A DNA stretch of 64,000 nt. Source: Eubacteriales bacterium. Its GTDB lineage: Bacteria; Bacillota; Clostridia; Acetivibrionales; JANLFN01. Location: NCBI GenBank assembly GCA_024655885.1, contig JANLFN010000001.1:186001-250000 (forward strand), read 5' to 3'. Positions 48,275 to 57,553 of this stretch are shown one piece after another. Positions within the stretch are counted from its first letter, which is position 1; each line of letters opens with the position of its first letter. A program made the position numbers and the translations under genes. The notes under the pieces were generated by a model, which was given only the letters and a program-made list of their open reading frames with translations, had not been told where the DNA came from and searched no databases.

Positions 48275-49054
48275 TTACTTCTTGCTCTCCTTTGCATAGA
48301 AAAAAGTCTTTATCGGCTTTAAGTTGTACTTGCCGGCAAGAATTATTTGTTCGGTGCTTCCTACAAACAGTATGCCTTCTTCCCTCAAGGACCTGTTAAA
48401 CTTCATGTAAATTTCATGTTTCGCCTCTTCGGTAAAATATATTAAAACATTCCGGCACACGATCAAATCACAGTCGGATGGATATTCATCCTCTAATAGA
48501 TTGTGCTGCCTGAATTCCACACATTTTTTTATGGAATCTTTAATTTTATACGAATCCCCCGACTGAATAAAGAACTTCTCCAAATAAGAAACCGGCAGAT
48601 TTTCAACACTTTTGGCATGATAGACACCGGCCTTTGCCTTTTCAATGGCTTCCTTATCGATATCCGTTGCCAGAATTTTAATGCTTTCCAGGGGCAAAAA
48701 TTTATTGAGAACCATAACCAGCGTATATGGCTCATCTCCCGTAGAACAGGCCGTGCTCCATATCTTTAAATTCCTGCTTTTTTTCATAAGTAAAGGTATA
48801 ATTTCCTTTTCCAGCACGTTCCACTGTTCCGGGTTCCGATAGAATTCTGAAACATTGATTGTCAGATAGTTAATAAATTCGTTGAACAGATTTTTGTTTT
48901 CTTTAAGGGCTTTTATGTAATCACTGTACAGTTCAAAATTGTTTTTCTTTATAAGTGAATCAATTCTTCTTTTCATTTGCTTTTCTTTATAGAAACTCAA
49001 ATTGATGCTCGTCATTTTATAGATTTCACTCTTAAAGCCCTCATAATCCATCAT
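48275..49054 (-). CDS. cheR: Chemotaxis protein methyltransferase CheR
   Basis: NLKIWSTACSTGDEPYTLVMVL; YPSDCDLIVCRNVLIYFTEE; LFVGSTEQI. Confidence 0.94.
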   Translation of the reverse strand: MMDYEGFKSEIYKMTSINLSFYKEKQMKRRIDSLIKKNNFELYSDYIKALKENKNLFNEFINYLTINVSEFYRNPEQWNVLEKEIIPLLMKKSRNLKIWSTACSTGDEPYTLVMVLNKFLPLESIKILATDIDKEAIEKAKAGVYHAKSVENLPVSYLEKFFIQSGDSYKIKDSIKKCVEFRQHNLLEDEYPSDCDLIVCRNVLIYFTEEAKHEIYMKFNRSLREEGILFVGSTEQIILAGKYNLKPIKTFFYAKESKK

Positions 49055-49081
49055 CTTCTGCAGAGCCCCCTAATCACTCAT

Positions 49082-49480
49082 TTATGCAAAAAATCTTTTT
49101 ATTTCTATTTCTGCATTTTCAGGCGAATCGGATGCATGAATAAGGTTTTCAAACTCGTGGAAGCCGTAATCCCCCCGGATAGTGCCCGGAAGTGAGTCGT
49201 AGACGCTGGTTTTCCCCATCATGCTTCTTACCATCCTTATCACGCCTTCTCCCTCCAGAACCATGAGTACGACGGGGCCTGATATCATATAGGTAACCAT
49301 ATCGCTATAAAAGGGTAAATGTTTGACATGCGAATAGTGCTCCTCTACAATTGACCTCTCAAGCACACACATTTTCATCCGGACAATGTCCATGTTCTTT
49401 TTTTCAAATCTTGAAACAATTTCTCCTACCAGCTTTCTTTTCACAGCGTCCGGTTTTAATATGACTAAGGTCTTTTCCAT
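49082..49480 (-). CDS. ndk: Nucleoside diphosphate kinase
   Basis: MEKTLVILKPDAVKRKLVGEI; RSMMGKTS; IRGDYGFHEFENLIHASDSPENAEIEI. Confidence 0.96.
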   Translation of the reverse strand: MEKTLVILKPDAVKRKLVGEIVSRFEKKNMDIVRMKMCVLERSIVEEHYSHVKHLPFYSDMVTYMISGPVVLMVLEGEGVIRMVRSMMGKTSVYDSLPGTIRGDYGFHEFENLIHASDSPENAEIEIKRFFA

Positions 49481-49646
49481 TGTTTTCTCCTTTACAGTTA
49501 AATAAGATAAGTAATAACTATTTTACAAAATTTTATCATAATTATGCACTGAATAAAAGTGGATGCATATCCAAGTCCATAAAAAAAGTCGAAATATAGG
49601 ATTAGTTAAAACTCATTTATGGAAAATATGGATATTGGGACATTAT

Positions 49647-49678
49647 AAAAAGCGTGTATTAGAAAATACGCGCTTTTG
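49647..49678 (-). terminator. Terminator downstream of speD
   Basis: Minus strand GCAAAAGCGCGTATTTTCTAATACACGCTTTTTATAATG: imperfect stem pairing GCGCGTATT with AATACACGC, followed by T-rich sequence. Confidence 0.6.
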
Positions 49679-49702
49679 CAACTCAACATCTATATTGAAC
49701 TA

Positions 49703-50077
49703 CTATAAATTTGCAACTTTGACAGGTTCTTCGAAGATCCCTCGCTTCACCTCGGTTGCAGTCATATGCTTGGCATTAAACTTTTCAGTTAAATAATTGC
49801 AAGCATCCCAAGGGTTTACCCTTTCTCCACAAGTAAATACATCTACTGCTGCGTATCCCAACTCAGGCCACGTATGAATAGCCAAGTGAGACTCTGAGAT
49901 AACCACAACACCGCTAACACCCTGCGGACTGAACTTATGAAATGCTACTTCTCTTACTTCAGCTCCAGCTTCCAGTGCAGATTCAACCATTATTTTTTCA
50001 ATTAAGCTGCAATTGTTTAAAATTTCCGAATCGCATTCATAAATTTCTGCCAGAATATGACGGCCCAAAGCGTTCAT
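49703..50077 (-). CDS. speD: S-adenosylmethionine decarboxylase proenzyme (prokaryotic class)
   Basis: [28 protein letters not shown] with the autoprocessing serine motif. Confidence 0.96.
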   Translation of the reverse strand: MNALGRHILAEIYECDSEILNNCSLIEKIMVESALEAGAEVREVAFHKFSPQGVSGVVVISESHLAIHTWPELGYAAVDVFTCGERVNPWDACNYLTEKFNAKHMTATEVKRGIFEEPVKVANL

Positions 50078-50324
50078 ATTTCATTGCCTCCTTCAGTTTA
50101 AATAAATATCAACAACCTTTCTTTAATCTGAAATTTAAAATTTCAACAAATCATATTTTAGCAGATTGCCGCAGAATGTCAATAGTTTTTATTAAATATT
50201 TTTATATTCCTTCCTTAACTTAAATTATTATACTTTTCCTCATTTTTTCTCTGTTTTTTTCATTAACTTATGAGGTTTTCTCCATTCATGAAAATTATGT
50301 AAACCATAGTGGATAAGCCTTAGC

Positions 50325-51308
50325 TCACGGATTCTGTTTTTCATCAGTATATGAAAATTTTATTTTAAAAGTATGTATGCAGTCCGGGTTTTCCAGGGTG
50401 TCCGACTGTGTCCGAATGGTGTTCAAAGTGTTTTTATCACTGGAAAAGTACATGATATAACGTGTACCGTCGTTTAAACTAAGTAGAAAGGCATTTCCCC
50501 TCAATCTGGCCAGGTTATAGGTATTTACTGATTTAGCCCCTCCCTGCACAAGCGTCAGGCTTTTTTCATTGATGAAAAGTTCTATGGTACTCAGCTTATG
50601 CCGGCTTTCATTTTTAGTGCCACCTTCAATAAGGCTTGAAACGGTTTCTATGTAGTAATCATCGCTTGTCCAATGTCCCAACAGGGTTTGGTTAATGGTA
50701 GAGGTATCCCTTTTGCTACTTTGTGTACCGGTTTTTTCTATGAGTTCATTTTTGGTAGTGCTCTCTATATCGGACAACCCCCAGAAGGGGTACGATTTCA
50801 CCGTGTAAATCCAGTTATACCCCTTGTATTCTTTTTTGCCGTTTTCATAGAAAATGGCGTATTCTTCATAAACACCCACTTTATATATCCCTTTCCCGTC
50901 GGGCAGGCATTCGGTTATCCTGGATGCAATGAATTCCTCTTTGATCTGGTGCCTGTACAAAAACTCCAGCAATTTTTTCTGGGATTTATACAGTTCACTT
51001 CCCGGAATCAGGTACGGCTCAACAATAGAAAATTTATTCTCATTCACTGCCTCGGCCCACAGCCTTGTATAATTTTTTATTGTTTCTTCGATATTATCTA
51101 TGTTGGATTTAAAATAGCCGTTGTCGCTTGCTCTAATGTCCGGGGTTCCTTTTACCAGGTCCTTTTGAATTTCTTCCACAACTTTCTCTATTTTTTTATT
51201 TTGAAGGCTGCTTCCAGCACTGTTGCTTATAGCGGATGAACCCAAGCAAGCAGCTGTAAGAAATGCTAAAGCAACGACCCCCCCAAACTTTCTCATTAAA
51301 ACATTCAT
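50325..51308 (-). CDS. Hypothetical exported protein
   Basis: Signal-peptide-like N-terminus (VVALAFLTAACLGSSA); NTF2/TcaA-like middle region is a weak impression only. Confidence 0.6.
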   Translation of the reverse strand: MNVLMRKFGGVVALAFLTAACLGSSAISNSAGSSLQNKKIEKVVEEIQKDLVKGTPDIRASDNGYFKSNIDNIEETIKNYTRLWAEAVNENKFSIVEPYLIPGSELYKSQKKLLEFLYRHQIKEEFIASRITECLPDGKGIYKVGVYEEYAIFYENGKKEYKGYNWIYTVKSYPFWGLSDIESTTKNELIEKTGTQSSKRDTSTINQTLLGHWTSDDYYIETVSSLIEGGTKNESRHKLSTIELFINEKSLTLVQGGAKSVNTYNLARLRGNAFLLSLNDGTRYIMYFSSDKNTLNTIRTQSDTLENPDCIHTFKIKFSYTDEKQNP

Positions 51309-51425
51309 ATTGTATTTTCCCGTAACTTTATCTAAATTTCCATATAAGTTAAGATGCCGTAAATTTATGTCAAACTTATAAATAATTTATCATAAAAAAA
51401 TGGACTTGGCAAACAGCTTATAGAG

Positions 51426-52199
51426 TCAGCCGCCGGTTATGGGATTGCCGTTCTTGAGCAAAGGCTCTGCTTTATCGTTCAAGTATTGTTCCACGCCGTC
51501 CGCTATAGCCTTTGCCAGCTGCTCCCTGAACTCATCCTGGGTCAATAACCGCCGTTCTACCTCATTTGAAATAAATGCGGTTTCAACAATCACGCCGGGT
51601 ATCTCGGAATAGCTTAGAAGGAAATAGTTTGCCTGTACGGGGTCATGTACCGTCCGCTTCTTTCCGCTTACAACCATAGCATTTAGCGACCTCTGGATGC
51701 AGTAAGCCAACACTTTGCTTTCCTGGAATTTATCGTTATAAAATACAATAGCTCCATCCGTGGACGTTTTTTTAAAATTACAATTTACGTGGATACTGAG
51801 AAATAATTGTGCATTGTTCTTGTTAATAATATTTACTCTTGCGTTTAAATCCCTTCGGTGCCTGCTTTGACCGGAATTATCAAGATTCTCCAGCGAGATA
51901 TCTTCCTCCCGGGTCATAATCACTTTATAACCTCTTTGCTCTAAAAATACTTTCAGCTTTTTGGATATCCCCAGGTTAATTTCTTTTTCCAATATCCCGT
52001 CTTTATTCGTCCCTCCGTCAATTCCCCCGTGTCCGGGATCAATAACGATTATTCCGCTTTTTGGGTCTATGAAGGTATTGGCAGGCATATTGGATAAACG
52101 GATGTATACAAACACCGATAACAGAACCAAAAGGATCGCTATTAAAGCAGCAAAATTTATCACTTTTTTACTTAACACAATGATTTTCAGGCTTTTCAA
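51426..52199 (-). CDS. cwlD: N-acetylmuramoyl-L-alanine amidase, CwlD-like
   Basis: IVIDPGHGGIDGGTNKDG; FLSIHVNC; GVIVETAFISNEVE. Confidence 0.9.
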   Translation of the reverse strand: MKSLKIIVLSKKVINFAALIAILLVLLSVFVYIRLSNMPANTFIDPKSGIIVIDPGHGGIDGGTNKDGILEKEINLGISKKLKVFLEQRGYKVIMTREEDISLENLDNSGQSRHRRDLNARVNIINKNNAQLFLSIHVNCNFKKTSTDGAIVFYNDKFQESKVLAYCIQRSLNAMVVSGKKRTVHDPVQANYFLLSYSEIPGVIVETAFISNEVERRLLTQDEFREQLAKAIADGVEQYLNDKAEPLLKNGNPITGG

Positions 52200-52420
52200 G
52201 GAATAGATCCCAACCTATTTTTTATACTGCATATATTCATTTTATTTTCCGAATCCGTCTTATATGAGATATCTAAGGCTAATCTGGTAAAGAAAATAAA
52301 TCTCCATGTGATATAATAATTACAGATAGCGTATATTAAGTGCATTATCCGTAATCTCCGTTAATAAATACATCACCATGAGTGGTTGAAACATACTTAA
52401 TAGAATTGAGGTGCTTGAAA

Positions 52421-52840
52421 ATGAGATCATACCGCAAAGAACTTATTTTCAATCTGCCTACGCGCAGAGGATATGTGAACATAACCCCGCAAGTTCAGGC
52501 CTGCATTGACGAAAGCGGAGTTAAAGAAGGATTTGTTTTAATTAATGCCATGAATATTACCTCCAGCGTTTTTGTAAATGATGATGAACCGGGATTGCAC
52601 CAGGATTTTGAAAAATGGCTGGAAACTCTGGCGCCGGAAAAACCGCATAGCCAATATAAGCATAACGGGTATGAAGATAATGCGGATGCCCATCTGAAGC
52701 GTCAAATTATGGGACGTGAGGTGGTCGCCGCCATTACCGACGGAAAGCTGGATTTTGGGACATGGGAACAGATATTCTACGGAGAGTATGACGGTAAACG
52801 CCAAAAGAGGGTTCTTGTTAAGATTTTGGGGGAGACTTAG
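52421..52840 (+). CDS. YjbQ family (secondary thiamine-phosphate synthase-like) protein
   Basis: [77 protein letters not shown]. Confidence 0.92.
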   Translation: MRSYRKELIFNLPTRRGYVNITPQVQACIDESGVKEGFVLINAMNITSSVFVNDDEPGLHQDFEKWLETLAPEKPHSQYKHNGYEDNADAHLKRQIMGREVVAAITDGKLDFGTWEQIFYGEYDGKRQKRVLVKILGET

Positions 52841-52923
52841 GGAAGGCATCCATTGATTCACTATAATGGTGCCAAGAAATTGGACACGAAATTTGTGCCT
52901 GACCCCATGGTAATTATTTTATT

Positions 52924-52974
52924 TATATAGAATAAGGTTTCTGCAAACATTATGCAGAAACCTTATTCTATATA
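52924..52974. terminator. Bidirectional terminator, 22-bp perfect stem
   Basis: TATATAGAATAAGGTTTCTGCA-aacatta-TGCAGAAACCTTATTCTATATA between two convergent genes. Confidence 0.85.
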
Positions 52975-53736
52975 TTAATATACAAATACCATTCGGCCAA
53001 TTCGAGCCGTGATGGGTTTGGACCACAGCCACCGGTTGGTTGCGCTGTCGTCAAAATAATACAGAGCCCCGTTGGATGGATCCCTGCCGTTCAGCGCTTC
53101 AAGAGCTGCTTTTCTCGCATCCTCTGAAGCCGGCTTGTTGATCCAGCCGTTCTGTACTGGAGTAAACTGGTAGAAACCGCCGGATTTCTGGTAAATCACT
53201 GAGCTGATGGTATTTGGAAACTGCGGGTCTTTCACCCTGTTGATTACTACAGCCGCCACTCCTACTTTTGCATCATATGGCTCACCAGCCGCCTCTGCTG
53301 TTACAAGCCTTGCCAGAAGGTCCACATCAGCAGTACTGTAGGAAATTGTACCTAACGATGTGGACGGACTGCTGGAAACAGCAGCGGGAATGATAAGCTT
53401 TTGCCCTACGGAAAGGTAGTCATCCCATTTGTTGTTTACTTTTCGCAGTGAAGCAAGCGTTATATTGTATTTCTTAGCAATGAGGTATAATGTGTCACCG
53501 CTTTTTACCGTATAATCCTGGGATGGAACACTCAGTTTCTGTCCAGGATAGATCCTATCGCTGGAAAGGCCGTTGGTTTCCATAATCACACTGGAAGAAG
53601 TGCCGAACAGCTTTCCGATTTTATAAAGCGTATCTCCCGATACCACGGTGTAGGTGGCTGCATGCGCTGTTACCCCCATGAGCAGCATAGCTGACAGACC
53701 TATTAAAAAGGCTGCCGTCCTCTTAAAATTTAACAT
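52975..53736 (-). CDS. LysM-containing cell wall hydrolase (SleB/CwlJ type)
   Basis: Two LysM motifs (YTVVSGDTLYKIGKLFGTS, YTVKSGDTLYLIAKKYN) then LARLVTAEAAGEPYDAKVGVAAVVINRV. Confidence 0.94.
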   Translation of the reverse strand: MLNFKRTAAFLIGLSAMLLMGVTAHAATYTVVSGDTLYKIGKLFGTSSSVIMETNGLSSDRIYPGQKLSVPSQDYTVKSGDTLYLIAKKYNITLASLRKVNNKWDDYLSVGQKLIIPAAVSSSPSTSLGTISYSTADVDLLARLVTAEAAGEPYDAKVGVAAVVINRVKDPQFPNTISSVIYQKSGGFYQFTPVQNGWINKPASEDARKAALEALNGRDPSNGALYYFDDSATNRWLWSKPITARIGRMVFVY

Positions 53737-53754
53737 CAGTATTTCCTCCTTTCC

Positions 53755-53885
53755 GCCTCCGAGGTTAGCTGACGGGTTCGGGTCGAGGCACCCTATCATT
53801 GCTGAATTCACCCATGAACAGCGGCTGTCGCTGTCCGCTTAATGCTTGCGTCCCCCGTACTCCTTATAAGAGATTCGGCGTTTAT
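53755..53885 (-). promoter_or_regulatory. Cyclic di-AMP riboswitch (ydaO/yuaA class)
   Basis: Minus-strand leader contains GGGTGAATTC...GGGTGCC...CCGAACCCGTCAGCTAACCTCGGAGGC just before an RBS, upstream of a LysM/SleB hydrolase, a classic ydaO-class target. Confidence 0.88.
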
Positions 53886-54030
53886 GTGTCTGTTATTTTA
53901 ACAAAGTTATGTCAACTATTCTAGAGGAAATATATGGATATAGCCCGAAAGGCCTTGTATAACAATAAAAAAACATTCGGGAAATATTTAATGAACAACA
54001 ACTCCTTGTAAGGTCACAAGCTTCTTATTT

Positions 54031-54062
54031 TGTTACTGGTGCTTTTTGTTACTGGTGCTTTT
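54031..54062. repeat. 16-bp tandem duplication
   Basis: TGTTACTGGTGCTTTT x2. Confidence 0.8.
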
Positions 54063-54318
54063 TGCGAGAATGACTGCTCCCAACCAAAAATAAATTGTGA
54101 AAAACGGTAGTTAGGTTGACAATTAAGCCGTTTACTTCGTTAATCCAACAGAGCTTCCTTATATCTTCTGCCGATAAAGCACTTATGCCTGGTTTCGAAA
54201 ATAATTTCCAGATTATTCATTCTGGTTTCAGAGATATAGTCATTGATTTTTAGTGTAACCTCACTCCATTTAATTAATGGAAAACTGAAATTGCAAAACG
54301 CGAAGTTATTTCCTCAAA

Positions 54319-54580
54319 TTACGTCGCTTTCTCCTCTCTCTTTGAAAGGGAAGCCAATCCCATGCAGATCAAATTGCCCAACACAGTGCTCAGGGTGATA
54401 TACCCGTACGTAAAAAACGGTGCTGTCTGGTCACCGCCGCTGTTTATTAGGTCACAAACATTCCAAAAATCAGGAAAACGGTTAAATAGGCTGTGGTTAT
54501 TAAAAACCAGCCGGATATAATTTTTAGCAGGTTTTGTACCGGCGAATACCACTCCCCGCACCGTGTGTTCACACAAGGTA
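54319..54580 (-). pseudogene. Frameshifted small membrane-protein remnant
   Basis: WYSPVQNLLKIISGWFLITTAYLTVFLIFGMFVT in one frame and LINSGGDQTAPFFTYGYITLSTVLGNLICMGLASLSKREEKAT in another together read as two TM helices. Confidence 0.5.
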
Positions 54581-54582
54581 GA

Positions 54583-57222
54583 TCATTTGACCTCTCGGGT
54601 GTCGTCAAACACACCAAACATAACTCTCCAGTCAATGCGCCCGTAAAAGTCCATAGCCCTGTTATCCTCCGGATCGCTGTATTTCCAACTGGCAAGAAGT
54701 TTCTCATAGCTGCCGTCATTGCCGGTCAGCCAGACGCTTTTCTCTCCATCGGCGTTTACACGGGCAAAGACGATATAATGGCTGTTCTTCACGAATACCG
54801 GCGCTTCCGAGCGGTACACAGGGTCTTGCGTCAGGGGAAACAGTTTTCCGCCGGTGTACATGTAGATTTGACGCTTTGAAATTGCATCCATTTGACTTGT
54901 ATAGTCATCACCGGCTTTGGCAACAGGTGACGCGGCAAAGGCAAGACTTTTCCCGTCTGCGGAATAACAGGGCGTTGTGGGAACCATGCCGGATGTTTCC
55001 AGAGTTTTGGCAGTCGGACTGCTTCCAAGGTCAAATTGGCTTAAGCTCTTTTCTTCGGCCATCATTCTTCCGCCGCCGGTAATCATGGCAAAGGTGTTTG
55101 AGTCTGCAAAGCTTACATTTTCATCATAGGCAAGGGCTCGGGTCTTCAACTCGGTCAGCTTCCCGTCGGCCATATCATAAATAGCCGCCCCCACGCCGTC
55201 GGCAGACAGCGATGCAGACTGCGGCATCAGCCATATGAGGATTTTTCCCGAATCCGGCGACCACTTGCCCACCCTGGGGAGCATACCCATGGAAGCATCC
55301 TCTATCTTTTGAGCTTTTATAATCATCCTCGCCCTTTTGGCTGCAACGTCATACAGCCACGTGCCTCCCTGGTCCTGGTTATCCGCGCCGGATACAACAG
55401 AGTCATAGGCAAGGTACCTGAAATCCGGCGACGGCTTCAAGTGCATATAGGAAGTTTTTTCTTCGGCAGGAACAAGTATTGAACTTTCAGCCGTTTGAGG
55501 ATTTACAGCCACTATCCCGGCTTTTTGCGACGAAGCGTAGAACCCGCCATTTTGACCCGGACAGTAGGAGTCCACCCCTTCGAGCAGCAACCGCGCTTTG
55601 GATGCAGCAAAATCATAAGCATACAAAGCGCCGTCCTTCGTGTAAGCAACAGCCTTGCCGTCACGAGAAAACACGGGAGTTGAGATGCCGGTTCCCCCCA
55701 CAAGCAAAGCCGCTTTGCCGTCGTCCACACCGGCGCAGTAAAGCCCATCCTCCGCCGCATACGCCACCTTGCTGCCGTAAAAGGGCGCGTTTTTACCGGC
55801 ATTGTCCGGATATTCCACCGAAAGCTCTTTTTCTCCTCCGCTTTCCTTAAGGACAAGCCGGCCTGAGGAAACCGGCCCACTGCCCTCCTTGGTGGGCGGA
55901 CTTGCCGGAAGATATTCCTTCACCCAGAGAGCCTGGTCCTGAACAAATAAATACAGGTCCTTCTCCATCCGCATCGAAAGGGAGTATTTCGTATCTGAAG
56001 CAATGTTATACCCTCTTATTTCCATGCTGGCAATGCCCGATCCAAAAGCGGCATTCGTATAGATTTCATAGCACCCGTCATTATCCAAATCAGCTAGAAA
56101 TACACTCTTTGTAGGCATGCCGTCAAGGACGCATAAAACCCTCCCATCCTTGATGGCGGCTACTCCATACAGCCAGGCATAATCAACATTAACACGGTAC
56201 AGCTGGACACCGGCATTTTCCCATGCCTCTTTAACTGTGATCTCTGAAAGCTGCATACTGGAAAGTATATCCCCCTTTGTTCCGTTTTTCGCAAGATAAT
56301 CGGCTATCAGTTCTTTCGCTTTCAACAGTGAAATACCGCCTTCAGGAATGAACCTGTTGTTTTCCGCCACTTCAACCGCCGGCAGTTTTGAGAACTCCGG
56401 CGATTTGGATTCTTCATTTAAAAAGCTGAAATCCGGCTTCAACATATCCTTCAATTCAGAGAAATCAACGGCGAATTTCTGTATGCCGGCGGCGTACGGA
56501 AAATATTCGTACTGCTGGAAATAAACCACCACCGCATGATTGGACAGGTAGAAATCCTGTTCATCCTTGATGGCCTTGAAGGGTGTAATTGAATAATCCG
56601 GCAGTAATCCTTCCTTTACCCTTTCATCAATCTGATTCTTGACAATACCGCTTATAAACGAAATATAATCCGCATCCCTCTGCATCAGGTCCTTAAGCTT
56701 GTATTCTTCACCTGTTTTCAAATTAAAGGTGTGCGAGCTTTGCACCGTTATTCCGTGTGCCCCTCCGGTATACTGGTAATTCATGAATATTACGCTCAGC
56801 AGTCCGTTTTGATTGTATTTCAGCCTGTAATCGAAATATGTCTCATATTTATTTGGGCTTCCGGCATACCCGTCAGGATTTTCCGCAATATCATCCGCAT
56901 TTTTCAGTCCCTCATCCCTGGCAGCCTCGGCCGCTTTCCTTAAGATGGAGTTTATGCCCTCCTGCACCGTTTTGTCATTCAATCCCTCAATTTGTGGAAA
57001 CTGCAGGGTTATTTTGATTTTATCCGTTTCGCTGGCTTCCCTCACCGTTCTTATGGAAATGGGGTTCTCCTTTACGCTTTCAAGTTTGACCTTTCCATTT
57101 TCCCTATCCCATAGGATTTTAAGGCCAAAATTGTCCGATTGATTGTCAACTGCTTCCAAACCATAGACGTTTACAGACAAAATGAGCAAAATAACGGCTC
57201 CAATAATAAAAATCCTTTTCAT
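54583..57222 (-). CDS. Secreted DUF3298/DUF4163-like protein with TolB-like beta-propeller C-terminus
   Basis: Signal peptide MKRIFIIGAVILLILSVNVYG; FDYRLKYNQNGLLSVIFMNYQYTGGAHGI (DUF3298-like); propeller motifs PVFSRDGKAVAYTKDGALYAYD, PDFRYLAYDS. Confidence 0.75.
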   Translation of the reverse strand: MKRIFIIGAVILLILSVNVYGLEAVDNQSDNFGLKILWDRENGKVKLESVKENPISIRTVREASETDKIKITLQFPQIEGLNDKTVQEGINSILRKAAEAARDEGLKNADDIAENPDGYAGSPNKYETYFDYRLKYNQNGLLSVIFMNYQYTGGAHGITVQSSHTFNLKTGEEYKLKDLMQRDADYISFISGIVKNQIDERVKEGLLPDYSITPFKAIKDEQDFYLSNHAVVVYFQQYEYFPYAAGIQKFAVDFSELKDMLKPDFSFLNEESKSPEFSKLPAVEVAENNRFIPEGGISLLKAKELIADYLAKNGTKGDILSSMQLSEITVKEAWENAGVQLYRVNVDYAWLYGVAAIKDGRVLCVLDGMPTKSVFLADLDNDGCYEIYTNAAFGSGIASMEIRGYNIASDTKYSLSMRMEKDLYLFVQDQALWVKEYLPASPPTKEGSGPVSSGRLVLKESGGEKELSVEYPDNAGKNAPFYGSKVAYAAEDGLYCAGVDDGKAALLVGGTGISTPVFSRDGKAVAYTKDGALYAYDFAASKARLLLEGVDSYCPGQNGGFYASSQKAGIVAVNPQTAESSILVPAEEKTSYMHLKPSPDFRYLAYDSVVSGADNQDQGGTWLYDVAAKRARMIIKAQKIEDASMGMLPRVGKWSPDSGKILIWLMPQSASLSADGVGAAIYDMADGKLTELKTRALAYDENVSFADSNTFAMITGGGRMMAEEKSLSQFDLGSSPTAKTLETSGMVPTTPCYSADGKSLAFAASPVAKAGDDYTSQMDAISKRQIYMYTGGKLFPLTQDPVYRSEAPVFVKNSHYIVFARVNADGEKSVWLTGNDGSYEKLLASWKYSDPEDNRAMDFYGRIDWRVMFGVFDDTREVK

Positions 57223-57553
57223 CATGGTATTTATACTCCCTACATACGATTTTTCGACTGTCATAGATTTAGTATATCCTTCTTGCAGAAGCAAGCTAAG
57301 CCTGCCGGGTGAATATCCCCAGCTTATAGTTTTTTCGAGGGCACGTGCATCACCGCCATGAAACAGTTATTTTATACTAATTATGACTGTAAAAAACCGA
57401 AAATAGTTTCACTTCCTTACCGCTTTTCAAAACCGGTTCCATTCATAATGCGGGATAGAAAATACTGATGAATTTGCAAATCTTACGTCCTTGCCCAAAC
57501 ATCCGGGAAATTAATCCATACTCTATGGATTGAAAGCAGTGCCGGTTTTTCGT

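Noticed and set aside
54031-54062. 16-bp tandem repeat as a possible regulatory array
   Set aside because: Only two units in a decayed noncoding region; most likely slippage.
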